DNA of 64,000 nt from FEN-1139 sp038207155 (GTDB lineage Bacteria; Myxococcota_A; Polyangia; Polyangiales; Polyangiaceae), in contig JBBRAB010000006.1 of the NCBI GenBank assembly GCA_038207155.1, positions 124,001 to 188,000 on the forward strand, read 5' to 3'. The stretch's first letter is position 1. Each line of letters starts with the position of its first letter. This document shows, piece after piece, positions 15,463 through 25,006 of the stretch. The position numbers were made by a program, and so were the translations under genes. A model generated the notes under the pieces. It searched no databases. It saw only the letters and a program-made list of their open reading frames with translations, and was not told where the DNA came from.

Positions 15463-17310
15463 ATGACTGCCCCCGAGCAAGACAACGTCAAGCTTTGTCC
15501 ACGCACCGGACTCTCACGGAAATCGCCCCCGTCGCTTACTCGCTGGAGTCGTTTCGTCGCCTTGGCATCAGGGGCGCTCGCGCTGCTCTGGTATGTGCTG
15601 CGCGTTACGCCCAAGCCGAGTCGCGCCGCCTATCCCTGTCAGCAGGCGGCAGCGCCGCTCGCCCTGGGGTTTCTCGCGTACCTCGGAGGGACTGCGCTGC
15701 TCGGCGTCGCGCTGCGTGGCGCGCACTCGTTGTTACTTCGCTCGCGCTACGTTTTGGCTGCGCTCAGTCTCACTGCCGGCGCCGGCGCTGCCTCTTACGG
15801 TCTCTACGTTTCGACCAGTCCAGCCGACGCCGCACCCACGGGTACGTTCACCCCGACGGATCAACCGAACGCGCCGCTCGGCAAGGCGCGCGGGATTCAT
15901 CCTGGGCGGGTGGCTTGGGCTTGGGATCCCGCGGCCACGTCCTGGAACGCAACGGGCACCTGGTGGGACGACACCTGGAATGATCAGGCCGCGATCGAGG
16001 CGATGCTCACCGGCGCCATTCAACTCACGGCGGGTGAGGCCAAGCTCGCGGATGCTTGGGCCGCCATCTTCAAGTATCACAACGCCGCCCGCGGTCGCGC
16101 CGCTCAGGGCTATTTGGCGGGCGAAAAAGTGGTCGTGAAGGTCAATCTGAACAATAGCTACAGCGCGCCACAGATCGACAGCTCGCCGCACCTGGCGCTC
16201 GCGGTGCTGCGTCAGTTGGTCGAGCAGGTGGGCGTCGCGCAGGGCGACATCACCGTCTATGACGCCCAGCGCGGTGGCGATGCCATCAGCGCGCTGTGGG
16301 CCCATTGTCAGCCCGTGTACCCGGACGTGCACTACAACGACATCGGCGACTGGGTGAATGACCGCATCACGTACTCCGCTGGTAGCATTTCCGCTGACGC
16401 GCGGCGGCTGCCGCAGGGTGTGGTGGACGCGACCTATCTCATCAACTTGCCGGTGCTCAAGCGTCACTGTGCGCCCTCGGACAACTACGATGAGGGCCTG
16501 GGGCAAACGGGCGTCACGCTCGGTGGCAAGAGCCATTGCGGTACCGTGGGCTCCTGCGCTGCCTTGCATCAGGAGCTGCGCGACTGGAATGAGCCTGGTC
16601 CGAGCTTCAATCCACTGGTCGACATCTGGGCCAGCCCCGAGGTGGGCGGCAAGACGCTCCTGACGGTGCTCGATGCGCTCTATGGTGGCAATCAATGGAG
16701 CGCGACGCCCAAGCCCTGGAAGCTTGCGCCGTTTAGCAATGACTGGCCTTCGAGTCTGTTTGTTTCCCAGGATTTCGTAGCGCTCGACTCAGTCGGGCTC
16801 GATTTTTTACATGCCGAGATGGATTTGACGGCGCGCGCGGACAACTATCTGCACGAAGCGGCGCTGGCCTCCGCTGCACCCTCCGGGTTCAAATACGCAG
16901 CTGACAGCCTCGGGGTGCACGAGCATTGGAATAGCCCAGAAAAAAAGCAGTATTCGCGCAACCTTGGGACCGGCGCTGGCATCGAGCTGCTGCGTACGGA
17001 TCAAGTCCCTCCCACTACGGGCGCAGGTGGCGCGACGAGCACAGGAGGAGCGCTGGGCAGCGGTGGCGCGCTCGCCAATGGCGGCGCTCAGGCATCGGGC
17101 GGGGCGAGTCAACCGGGTGGCACTGGCGCCAGCGGTGCGACGCTGGGCAACGCCGGCGCGGGCTCCAATGCCGACCCGTCCGAAAGCGACGCCGGCTGCG
17201 GCTGTCGCACGGGCGTGGGTCACCCCGCGCGTGGAGCCACGCCCCTCGGGCTACTCGGACTGCTCGGTGGGGCGCTGCTCGCGCTTCGCCGCAACTCACG
17301 CGCGCGCTGA
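15463..17310 (+). CDS. DUF362 domain protein with MYXO-CTERM tail
   Basis: A 615-residue exported protein. Two or three hydrophobic helices at the N-terminus (about 25-125) precede the DUF362 domain (about 200-480), with VVVKVNLNNSY, then VDATYLINLPVLKRHC and LGGKSHCG. DUF362 proteins often carry ferredoxin domains, but none is present here. A Gly/Ala/Thr linker of about 60 residues leads to a CGC motif, hydrophobic helix and Arg-rich end, the MYXO-CTERM sorting tail. ATG at 15463 with AGGAGGT 5 bases upstream. The function of DUF362 is not established. Monocistronic. Confidence 0.85.
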   Translation: MTAPEQDNVKLCPRTGLSRKSPPSLTRWSRFVALASGALALLWYVLRVTPKPSRAAYPCQQAAAPLALGFLAYLGGTALLGVALRGAHSLLLRSRYVLAALSLTAGAGAASYGLYVSTSPADAAPTGTFTPTDQPNAPLGKARGIHPGRVAWAWDPAATSWNATGTWWDDTWNDQAAIEAMLTGAIQLTAGEAKLADAWAAIFKYHNAARGRAAQGYLAGEKVVVKVNLNNSYSAPQIDSSPHLALAVLRQLVEQVGVAQGDITVYDAQRGGDAISALWAHCQPVYPDVHYNDIGDWVNDRITYSAGSISADARRLPQGVVDATYLINLPVLKRHCAPSDNYDEGLGQTGVTLGGKSHCGTVGSCAALHQELRDWNEPGPSFNPLVDIWASPEVGGKTLLTVLDALYGGNQWSATPKPWKLAPFSNDWPSSLFVSQDFVALDSVGLDFLHAEMDLTARADNYLHEAALASAAPSGFKYAADSLGVHEHWNSPEKKQYSRNLGTGAGIELLRTDQVPPTTGAGGATSTGGALGSGGALANGGAQASGGASQPGGTGASGATLGNAGAGSNADPSESDAGCGCRTGVGHPARGATPLGLLGLLGGALLALRRNSRAR

Positions 17311-17392
17311 ACCGGCTCACCCCAGCTACGAACTCACGGCGCCGCGGGACCTTGAACGGATCCGGGGCGCCGCGCCGTTTCCCGGACGCCGC

Positions 17393-17716
17393 TCAACCGA
17401 AGCGAACCGAGCGCATCGACAGCGAACCGAACGAAAAGCCCGCGACGGGGTAGCTCACTGCATCGGACGGTCGAGAAGCCCCGTAGGCGTATAGCAGCGG
17501 GAGGTAATGCTCCGGCGTCGGATGAGCGAGGCGACCGTTGTCGGTCGCAAGGAGGCCACAGAGCGCCGCGTCGTCCCGCTGCTTGAGCGCGCCCGTCACG
17601 GCCAGGTCGAACTCCCGGGCCCAGGGGGCGAGCTCAGGGCTGCGCGACGAAAATGCGTGACGCAGGTTGTGAGTCACGTTGCCGCTCGCCATGAGCAAAA
17701 TGCCTTCCGCTGGCTG
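17393..17716 (-). pseudogene. 3' remnant of a DODA-type extradiol dioxygenase
   Basis: About 107 codons match the end of 4,5-DOPA extradiol (LigB-superfamily) dioxygenases: EGILLMASGNVTHNLR, then APWAREFD and the HPTPEHYLPLLYAYGA motif. The N-terminal ~150 residues with the metal-binding His are missing. The remnant begins immediately, and in the same reading frame, after the TAG of the DUF1279 gene, so it looks like a deletion junction. With no start codon at the family position it is unlikely to make an active enzyme. A Met at 17698 could start a 101-residue product. Confidence 0.75.
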
Positions 17717-17983
17717 CTATTGCGCATTGGGTCGCACGCGGCGATAGGCGGCCGAGACGATTGGGGTAAGACCCGCCGTGGCAAGCAAGCGCAGGGGCAT
17801 CGTGAGCTTGGTCGCAAGCCAGGCTGCGAAGAACGCTCCGACATTTCCTCCGCTGCTCTTCGTGTGAAACCCGAGCTTGATGGCCGTGAGAAAGCCGAGG
17901 TAGGTCAGCGCGAACAGCACAAAAAAGATCACGAGCCCGATGCGACCGTACTCTTCGAGGAGGCGATTGAGTTTTTCACCCAT
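17717..17983 (-). CDS. DUF1279 / FAM210-like small membrane protein
   Basis: An 88-residue protein. EEYGRIGLVIFFVLFALTYLG (residues ~10-30) is the conserved first helix of DUF1279, which occurs in mitochondrial FAM210 proteins and some bacteria, followed by an amphipathic region and a second weak hydrophobic segment. Function is unknown. Its TAG lies directly against a dioxygenase remnant in the same frame, so its own C-terminus could also be altered by the junction. ATG at 17983. Confidence 0.65.
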   Translation of the reverse strand: MGEKLNRLLEEYGRIGLVIFFVLFALTYLGFLTAIKLGFHTKSSGGNVGAFFAAWLATKLTMPLRLLATAGLTPIVSAAYRRVRPNAQ

Positions 17984-18181
17984 GAGCAGGCGTTAGCACG
18001 CGTGACCCGAGCCGCGCCGCTTCGACGGCAAATCACCCCAAAAGCAGCCGACTTTTGAGGTCACGGGAGCCGGAAGGACATGCCCGCGGCGGTGATGACG
18101 GTCGCGGTGCCCGGGCCCCAGTGTCTGGCGCGCGAGTTGGTCCGGGACGAGCGGCCCAAATGCGGTCAGGCAGCGCGCCGC

Positions 18182-18868
18182 TCACGGTCCAATGATTCGG
18201 CCTGGGCCCTGTTCGTAGACGTAGTGACGGAGTCGGTGATGTCGATAGACAATGCCGGCAGGGCGCGTGACCGAGCCCTCGCGGAAGGCCTTGCGATAGG
18301 CACTGGGAGTCATCCCGTAGCCCTCGGTGAAGGCCCGCGAGAGGTGAAACGAGCTGCTGTACCCGAGGCGTTCAGCAATTTGTTTGAGGCTCAGCTCGGT
18401 GCGATCGAGCAAGGCGCCCACCTGCTCGAGTCGCAGCAGTTGAAAACACTGCATCGGACTAGTGCCCAGGCTCTGCTTGAAAAGCCGGGTCAGGTGTTGC
18501 TCGGAGACGCGAGCCACGCGTGCGAGCTCGGGCAGGCGCAGCGGACGAGAGGGACGGGTTTCGAGGTGAAGCAGTAGTGCCTGCATGGCGCGCTCGACGG
18601 CCTCGGGGAGGCGCGTATCGGCAACCGCACCAGCGCCGCCGTGACCGGACACGATGAAACGCAGGAGCTGCTCCACGGCATGAACGAGTACGTCATCGTG
18701 CCGCGGTGAGGATTGCTCGGCGGTGAGCACGTGACGCCAGAGGGCGAAGGTCACGTCATTAGCGGCGAGCTGACGGTGCAGTGGCCAACGCTCAAATGCG
18801 GGCCAGCCGCGTTCGAGCTTGGGTAGCTCAAAGACGATGAAGGCCTGAAAGCTTTGTCGAGCGCCCCA
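18182..18868 (-). pseudogene. AraC-family regulator lacking its N-terminus
   Basis: The minus strand encodes about 229 residues of an AraC-type regulator. Its C-terminal double helix-turn-helix is intact (LPELARVARVSEQHLTRLFK, then LKQIAERLGYSSSFHLSRAF and GMTPSAYR). Upstream, FQAFIVFELPKLERGW belongs to a sensory domain, but no start codon occurs there, and the frame runs on into the antisense of the esterase gene. The 5' end is therefore missing at about 18.85-18.87 kb. It probably once controlled the divergent esterase. An internal start giving only a DNA-binding domain cannot be excluded. Confidence 0.75.
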
Positions 18869-18871
18869 GTC

Positions 18872-19984
18872 ATGCCCCAGGGGCCTGCGTTTTCCCACCC
18901 CGGCGTGAATCTGCGTTTTGCGTTCGAGGCTGACTCGCTCGATCTTGAGCTCGAAGACTTTGGAACCGCAGGGGTGACTTCGACCAACTACTACTCCGTT
19001 CTGCTGGACGGAGGTGCCCCCTGGACCTTCAAGGCGGAAACGGGCCGTCATCGCTATCCGCTGCTTCGGCAGCTCAAGCCAGGTCCGCACGTGGTCGAGC
19101 TGTTCAAGGAAACCGAGAGCTCGCCTCAGGGCAATCGTGAGGCGGGGCGTGGGATCTTTCGTGGCATCTACCTCACCGGCGGAAAAGACCTGCTGCCACT
19201 GGCTCCACGCAAACACCGCGTCGAATTCGTGGGTGATTCCATTGCCTGCGGTTACGGCACGCGCCTGTCCACCGCGACTCCGGATCTGTTCAAATTCACG
19301 AGCGCCAACGCGAGTGCCTGGCTTGCCTGGGGGGCTGTTGCAGCGCGAAGCCTTGAGGCTGAGTACGTCGCGGTGGCCCACTCTGGGACCGGCATCTACC
19401 GCAACTACGCAGGTGCCGCGAGTGAGAAGGCTCCGGACTACTACCTCGACATTTTTCCGGACGGTCAGGTCAACGGGGATTGGGACACCCAGCGCTATCA
19501 CCCCCATGTCTTGGTGGTGAACCTCGGGACGAACGACTTTTCGTCCCTGGATCTGTCCCTCTTCGACTGCGAGCAGGCCGCGTCCGCGCTCACAGGTGAG
19601 GCTTGCTTGAACGCGATGCTCGATGCCGCCCATGTCAAATACCGAGCCGCGAACGAGGCCTTCCTGGTTCGACTGCGGGGTTACTATCCGGATGCCGAGC
19701 TGTTCATCGCGACGTCACCGATGGTGTCGGATTTCTATCCAACTTGGAACGTCGGCACCGCGGCTGCGCCCGTGATGCGCGCCACGCAGGCTAGCACGCG
19801 TATCGCGGGGGATCTCGTCGCGATACAGCCTGCCCGAGCGGCGGCGGGTGACACACGCGTCTCCATCATTAACGTCAGGACGCAGTCCTCGCCTTACGGG
19901 GAGGATTGGCATCCGACGGCTGCGACCCAAGCCGCCGACGGTGAGCAGGCCGCGACCACGATTCGCTCCAAACTCGGCTGGTAG
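18872..19984 (+). CDS. CE2-type acetyl-xylan esterase (SGNH), lacking signal peptide
   Basis: About 370 residues with the two-domain build of carbohydrate esterase family 2. An N-terminal beta-sandwich begins abruptly at GPAFSHPGVNLRFAFEADSL, then an SGNH hydrolase domain follows: GDSIACGYG (block I nucleophile Ser), NLGTNDFSS (block III Asn) and EDWHPTAATQ (block V Asp/His). It would deacetylate xylan or other plant polysaccharides. No signal peptide or ribosome site is present. The ATG at 18872 (or TTG at 18854) sits at the point where the divergent AraC gene is also cut, so the first ~30-60 residues appear lost. The enzyme as written would stay in the cytoplasm. Confidence 0.8.
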   Translation: MPQGPAFSHPGVNLRFAFEADSLDLELEDFGTAGVTSTNYYSVLLDGGAPWTFKAETGRHRYPLLRQLKPGPHVVELFKETESSPQGNREAGRGIFRGIYLTGGKDLLPLAPRKHRVEFVGDSIACGYGTRLSTATPDLFKFTSANASAWLAWGAVAARSLEAEYVAVAHSGTGIYRNYAGAASEKAPDYYLDIFPDGQVNGDWDTQRYHPHVLVVNLGTNDFSSLDLSLFDCEQAASALTGEACLNAMLDAAHVKYRAANEAFLVRLRGYYPDAELFIATSPMVSDFYPTWNVGTAAAPVMRATQASTRIAGDLVAIQPARAAAGDTRVSIINVRTQSSPYGEDWHPTAATQAADGEQAATTIRSKLGW

Positions 19985-20001
19985 TGTGGCGCGCTGGGGG
20001 C

Positions 20002-20054
20002 TGGCGCAATCCGCCTGGCGCAACTTGCGCCAAGCGGGGGCGCGGACTGCGCCA
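20002..20054. promoter_or_regulatory. cluster of TGGCGCA half-sites
   Basis: TGGCGCA at 20002-20008 and 20016-20022, and its complement TGCGCCA at 20026-20032 and 20048-20054. The middle two form a perfect dyad TGGCGCAA-C-TTGCGCCA (20016-20032). It could be an operator upstream of the GH39-like gene or a terminator of the esterase gene. There is no T-run. Confidence 0.45.
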
Positions 20055-20086
20055 CCGGCTCCTCTTGGCCAGCGAAATGCCGCCAA

Positions 20087-21793
20087 ATGCGGCCTGGGCA
20101 TGTCCTTTGCTGTAAGCGAGCTGAGCCATGGCAACGTGCCATTGCCCCACCAGAGGAGCCCCCAAGTCGTCGCTCGAGTTATGTGTTCACCGCCGTCCCG
20201 CTGCTGATTGCGATGTCGCTTTCAGTTCAAGCCGAGGCCGCTGAGGTCAGCGTCGACTTTTCGTCGACGAGCTACACCATTCCCGTGGGAGCTTTTGGGA
20301 TCAACGGCTTCAAGGCAACGGATCCCAACGAGACCACCAGCGCCGGCTACGTCGAGAAGATGAAGTACATGCTGGGCGAGCAGGGGGGCGGCTTCATTCG
20401 GATCCACACCTGGGAAATGCTGAACCCTTCGTCCGAGGCCCGTGGCTGGCTCGGCAGCGACGAGGGTTGGGACGCCGCCAAGGTGCAAAAGGCCGTGGGG
20501 GGCCTCAAGAGCGCCGGCTTCAACACCATGATCAATATCCCCGCTGGGCCGAACGGCATGGATAGCCCGGCGAATTTTGCCAAATTCTGCGCGGCGCTGG
20601 TACGCATCGTCAACGTTGACGGCAAACTCGGGGTCACGCATTGGGAGCTCCCGAACGAGCGCGACGACGTGCTCAAGCCCGCCGAGCATGCGGCCTTTTA
20701 CCTGGCGGCGCGCGACGCCATGAAAGCCGTCGATCCGACTATCCTCGTCGGTGGTCCGGCGTTTCAACACGCTTGGCGCAGCGATGACGTTCGGGCCTTT
20801 CTCGAGCTGACTTGGCAGAAGGTCGACTTCGTCAGCCACCATCGCTATGCCGGTGGCGGGGACAAGAGCGACGTCGAGGTCTGGGACAGCGCACGCACGG
20901 AGTACTACTCCCAGTTCTTGCGCGACTACCTTGACGGCAAGAGCCCTGGTAAGCGCATCCCGATCTGGTACGACGAGTACAACGTGAGCTGGACCTGGCA
21001 AGCCGGGCAAGCTCAGATGAACGGGATGTGCGGCGCGATTTACGACGCACTCACCATGTCCTACGGCCTCGATCACGGCGCTGACGTGCTCAACTCGTGG
21101 AACGAGAAGGACGGCAGCTACGGCAAGATGAACGACGCTCTTGAGCTGCGCCCTGCGGCTCACGTGCTGCACATGTTCAATCACTACGTGTCCGGCGAGC
21201 GCGTCAAGACCACGACCTCCGATGAGAACTCGGTCGTGCCCTATGCGTCGCATCATGTTGAAGCGGGGCGCTACAGCCTGGTGCTCACCAACCGCACCAA
21301 GAGCGACCAGTCGCTCAATTTGTCGCTGACGCAGGGGCCTGCAGCGGACTTCGAGTGCTTTCGCCTAGTCGACTCGACCTACGCACCCTGCGGCAAGCTT
21401 TCGGCGACGGCGCTGTCGGCCGGCGTGACCCTGCCGAGTGAGTCAGTGACGCTTCTCTCGGTCGCTGATGGGACCGGCACGGGGACGGGCGGTAGTTCCG
21501 GCACCGCAGGCTCCGGCAGCGCCGCTGGAGGTGGTACGCACAGCGGCGGTTCCACGCCGACCGCAGGCAACAACGGAGGCGGCGCAGTTGCTGGCATCCG
21601 CGGGACCGCGTCGGGGACGGGCGGCGGGGTCAGTTCGGGCAACGCGGGTGCGTCCGACAGCTCAGCAGAAGACTCGGGTTGCGGCTGCAAGGTTGGTCCA
21701 GGGCGACCCGGGCGCGCTTTTGCGGCGCTCGCTGGCCTGCTCGGGTTGGCACTGCTGCTCGGTCGCAGGCGGGCAGACAAGACCAGAAACTAG
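20087..21793 (+). CDS. GH39-like glycoside hydrolase with MYXO-CTERM tail
   Basis: An exported enzyme of up to 568 residues. A hydrophobic signal segment (VFTAVPLLIAMSLSVQAEA) lies at about 33-51, so the true start is uncertain; ATG 20087 and GTG 20183 are candidates and neither has a good ribosome site. The barrel has HWELPNERDD with Glu191 as acid/base and WYDEYNVSW with Glu297 as nucleophile (numbering from 20087), the arrangement of clan GH-A, GH39-like beta-xylosidases. A Gly/Ser/Thr linker leads to a CGC motif, hydrophobic helix and basic end (MYXO-CTERM). It lies just after the CE2 esterase and is likely to act on xylan fragments at the cell surface. Confidence 0.8.
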   Translation: MRPGHVLCCKRAEPWQRAIAPPEEPPSRRSSYVFTAVPLLIAMSLSVQAEAAEVSVDFSSTSYTIPVGAFGINGFKATDPNETTSAGYVEKMKYMLGEQGGGFIRIHTWEMLNPSSEARGWLGSDEGWDAAKVQKAVGGLKSAGFNTMINIPAGPNGMDSPANFAKFCAALVRIVNVDGKLGVTHWELPNERDDVLKPAEHAAFYLAARDAMKAVDPTILVGGPAFQHAWRSDDVRAFLELTWQKVDFVSHHRYAGGGDKSDVEVWDSARTEYYSQFLRDYLDGKSPGKRIPIWYDEYNVSWTWQAGQAQMNGMCGAIYDALTMSYGLDHGADVLNSWNEKDGSYGKMNDALELRPAAHVLHMFNHYVSGERVKTTTSDENSVVPYASHHVEAGRYSLVLTNRTKSDQSLNLSLTQGPAADFECFRLVDSTYAPCGKLSATALSAGVTLPSESVTLLSVADGTGTGTGGSSGTAGSGSAAGGGTHSGGSTPTAGNNGGGAVAGIRGTASGTGGGVSSGNAGASDSSAEDSGCGCKVGPGRPGRAFAALAGLLGLALLLGRRRADKTRN

Positions 21794-21858
21794 GCAAATC
21801 TAAGCGTTTCGACGCAGTCGGGAACTTCTGACGTCGGGTGTGGTCGGACTGAGTCGCC

Positions 21859-23998
21859 ATGACCCAGCTTCGTTTGCTTTCTTGGTGCCTGTTAGCTTCA
21901 CTGACCAGCGCTGCTGCGCTGGTCGCGGGCCAAGCAGCTGCGGATACTGCGTCCCCGACAGTACCCGCGCCCGCGCTTGATTCCACGGACGCCGCGCTCA
22001 GTGAGGTGCGACTGACGCCGAGTTCTTGTGAACAGTTCGAGTCCGAGCGGCGGCTTCAGCTCGAGCAGCAGCTCGCCGAAGCCGATCGTCGCTACTGGGA
22101 CGAGCTGGTTAGCGGCAAGGTTTGGGGCGACGAAATTGGCGATGCTTATGGCTACGGTGGTTTGGGTCTATCCGGGATCGGTGAAGGGGGAGGGGGAATG
22201 GGCTACGGGATTGGGCATGGCTCGGCAATGGGTCAGGGCTTTCGCGCTGCGGCGAGCAGTGTCCCGCGGTTCTCGACCACTAACGTGCAGGTGCAGGGTG
22301 TTGACGAGGCCGACATAGTCAAGACCGACGGTCGCTATCTGTACATGGTCGCCAACGGGGCCCTGCGCATCGTCCAGGCCAATCCCCCGAAGCTACTGTC
22401 CGTGACGCCGCTGTCGAGGCACCCCACCGATCTGTACCTCGACGGCGAGCGCGCGGTCATCTTCGCTTCGCGTGGTTCGGTGCCCAAGCCTGCTTGTACG
22501 TACGGCTATGATTGCGAATTCCAAGGCAACGGCAACGCCGCGCTGATTCAGCTTCTCGATGTTTCCAAGCGCGAGGCGCCTCGCCTGGTCCGTGAGTTCG
22601 AGTTCTCTGGTTCCCTGTTGACGTCACGTCGCGTCGGCAGCCTCGTGCACCTAGCCATCGTGTCGGCGAATCAGGAGCAGGAACCTCAGTTCGAGGCAGG
22701 GTTTCCGAGCGAAATACCGCACTGCGGGATCCGCGAGTCGGCAGTGCGAGCCATCGTGGCTCGCCTGAAACGCGCCAACGCCGCGTCTGCACGGGAGGCA
22801 TCCGTCTCTCCCTTGCCGCGCGTGACCGAGCGCGGAAAATCCCAGACGCTCTGCAGCGCGTACTACCAATCGACGCTTCGCCCCAAGGGAGGCTATCTCA
22901 GCATCGTTTCCTTCGAGCTTCACGACGACCAGGCCAAGCTTCAAGCCGCCACGATCGCCAGCGGCCCCGGCGCCGTCTACGCCACTGGCGAGGAGCTCTA
23001 TGTCGCGGTGCCAGAGCTCAAGCGCGGAGGTCGGAACAAGTGGTACGCCCATCAATCCGAGGTTCGAGAACTGACCGAGCTGCACCGCTTCTCGCTAGGA
23101 AAATCGGGGGCGCCACCGGCGTACCTTGGGACCGGGCTCGTCGCAGGTCACGTCCTGAACCAGTTCTCGATGGACGAATGGCAGGGCCATCTGCGAATCG
23201 CGACAACCACGGGCAGGGTGCCCGCGCCGGACGTGGTGAGTCAGGTCACGGTGCTAAAACCAGACGCGTCAGGCGCGCTGCGCGAGATGGGTGCCGTGCG
23301 AGGGCCTTGCCCCGGGTGAGGACATTCGCTCGGTGCGCTTCGAGCAAGAGCGGGGCTACGTCGTGACCTTCAAGAAGACGGACCCGCTGTTCGTGCTCGA
23401 GTTCGCAAAGCCCGCGGCGCCAAGGGTCGTGGGTCAGCTCAAGATCCTCGGGTTTTCGACCTACATGCATCGCATCGATCACGATCACCTGCTGTCGATC
23501 GGCTATGACGCCGACGATAAGGGCGACTTTTCCTTCTTCAACGGCATCATCCTGCAGCTGTTCGACGTGCGTCAGCCCACGGAGCCAAAGCTGCTGTTCA
23601 AGGAGACTCTCGGCACCCGCGGCACGGGCTCCGAGGCAGCTACCAACCATCTGGCGTTCAACTACTTTGCCGCGCGGCAATTGCTCGCTATTCCCGTGTC
23701 GCTCTGCGAAGGGGGCGGCAATGGGCAGTTCGGTGACACTGTGGGGTTCAGCGGGCTGCTCGTCTACAAGGTGACGGCCGAGCAGGGGTTTCAAGCCCTG
23801 GGCCGGGTGTCGCACGCCAAGCGCGGGGGACGCTGTGAGCAGCGCTGGTGGTCCGATGCCACATCAACCGTCAAGCGCAGTGTCTTCATCGATGAGCGGG
23901 TCTACTCGCTGGCACCGAACCTACTCAAGGTGCAGTCGCTTGGCGCGCTCGGCACGGATCTCCCCAGCATCTCGCTCGCGCAGGGCAAGTACCAGTGA
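21859..23998 (+). pseudogene. Secreted beta-propeller domain protein, frameshifted
   Basis: A ~710-codon gene for an exported protein: signal peptide (~1-28), an acidic helix, a Gly/Tyr-rich stretch, then FSTTNVQVQGVDEADIVKTDGRYLYMV, the signature of the secreted beta-propeller (C-terminal) family. The first frame ends at 23319, and the family-like continuation GLAPGEDIRSVRFE runs in another frame to 23998. Removing one C at about 23299 restores the expected junction AVEGLAPGED. The rest is intact through FSTYMHRIDHDHLLSIGYD. It is either a recent frameshift or a sequencing error. ATG at 21859. The function of the family is unknown. Confidence 0.8.
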
Positions 23999-24017
23999 CT
24001 CGTGCTACCTACAACCA

Positions 24018-24851
24018 ATGCGCGTCCTCATCACAGGTACGACCGGCAATGTCGGGCGAGAGGTAGTGAACGCGCTGCGAGGGCAGCATGAGCTGCGCTG
24101 CGCAGTGCGCCGGCTCGAGCAAACCCCGGACGGCACTGAGGGGGTCACGTTTGACTTTCAGCAGCCTCAAACATTTCCCGACGCGGTGCGGGGCTGTGAG
24201 GGCCTATTTCTGCTGCGTCCGCCTGCTATCGCCGACGTCAAGCGCACCCTCAATCCGCTGATCGACGCCGCGCTCGAGGCTGGCGTGAAGGTGATAGCGT
24301 TTGTGTCCGTGATGGGCGCCGAATCGCAACCCTGGCTTCCCCACTCGGGGGTGGAGCGTCACCTACGTCGTCGAGGCGCGCCGGCTGTCATCCTGCGACC
24401 GGGCTTTTTCGCCCAGAATTTCCAGGACGCCTACCGCCGCGAGGTCGACGAGCGGAGCCGCATCTACGTCCCTGCCGCGCGCGGTCGGGTTGCCTTCATC
24501 GACATGCGGGACGTCGCAGAGGTCTGTCTTGCTCTGTTCAGTGAGCCTTCGCTGCACGTCGGGCAGGCGTATACTCTGACGGGTCCCGAGGCGGTCGATT
24601 TCACGCAGGCCGCCGCCATGCTCTCGTCGGTGCTCGGTCGCGAGATCCGCTACGAGCCCGCCTCGCTGCTCGGCTACCTGCAGCAACTGCGCGCCACGGG
24701 GCTCCCTTTGGCGCAAGCCTTGGTCATGACCGTGCTGCATTGGGGGCTCCGTCGCGGCGCCGCCGAGCGCGTCGATCCGACCCTCCCGCGGCTGCTCGGT
24801 CACCCTGCCACCCCGCTATCCGCCTATTTTGAGCGGGTATTTCGACCGTGA
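24018..24851 (+). CDS. NmrA-like NAD(P)-binding protein
   Basis: A 277-residue cytoplasmic atypical short-chain dehydrogenase. The N-terminal VLITGTTGNVGREVVNAL is the NmrA/HSCARG-type glycine motif, followed by LRCAVRRLEQTP. VIAFVSVMGAES and VILRPGFFAQNF are conserved NmrA-like elements. There is no catalytic Tyr-XXX-Lys, as usual in this group. Close relatives are described as NAD(P)H azoreductases/quinone reductases or redox sensors; neither can be chosen here. Starts 19 bases after the propeller gene at an ATG with no strong ribosome site. Confidence 0.85.
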   Translation: MRVLITGTTGNVGREVVNALRGQHELRCAVRRLEQTPDGTEGVTFDFQQPQTFPDAVRGCEGLFLLRPPAIADVKRTLNPLIDAALEAGVKVIAFVSVMGAESQPWLPHSGVERHLRRRGAPAVILRPGFFAQNFQDAYRREVDERSRIYVPAARGRVAFIDMRDVAEVCLALFSEPSLHVGQAYTLTGPEAVDFTQAAAMLSSVLGREIRYEPASLLGYLQQLRATGLPLAQALVMTVLHWGLRRGAAERVDPTLPRLLGHPATPLSAYFERVFRP

Positions 24852-25006
24852 TGCCGCCGCTCTGACGTCCGAGCTGGTTGTTGGGGCGGCGTGGAATCGG
24901 TTCCGTGTCGATTTCGGAAACGGCTGCAGTGGCTCTCCAAGCGATTGCGTAAGCTGGCGTCCGTCGTCGCGGTCGCACTGACCGCAGTCGCCCATCGGAG
25001 GTAGCC

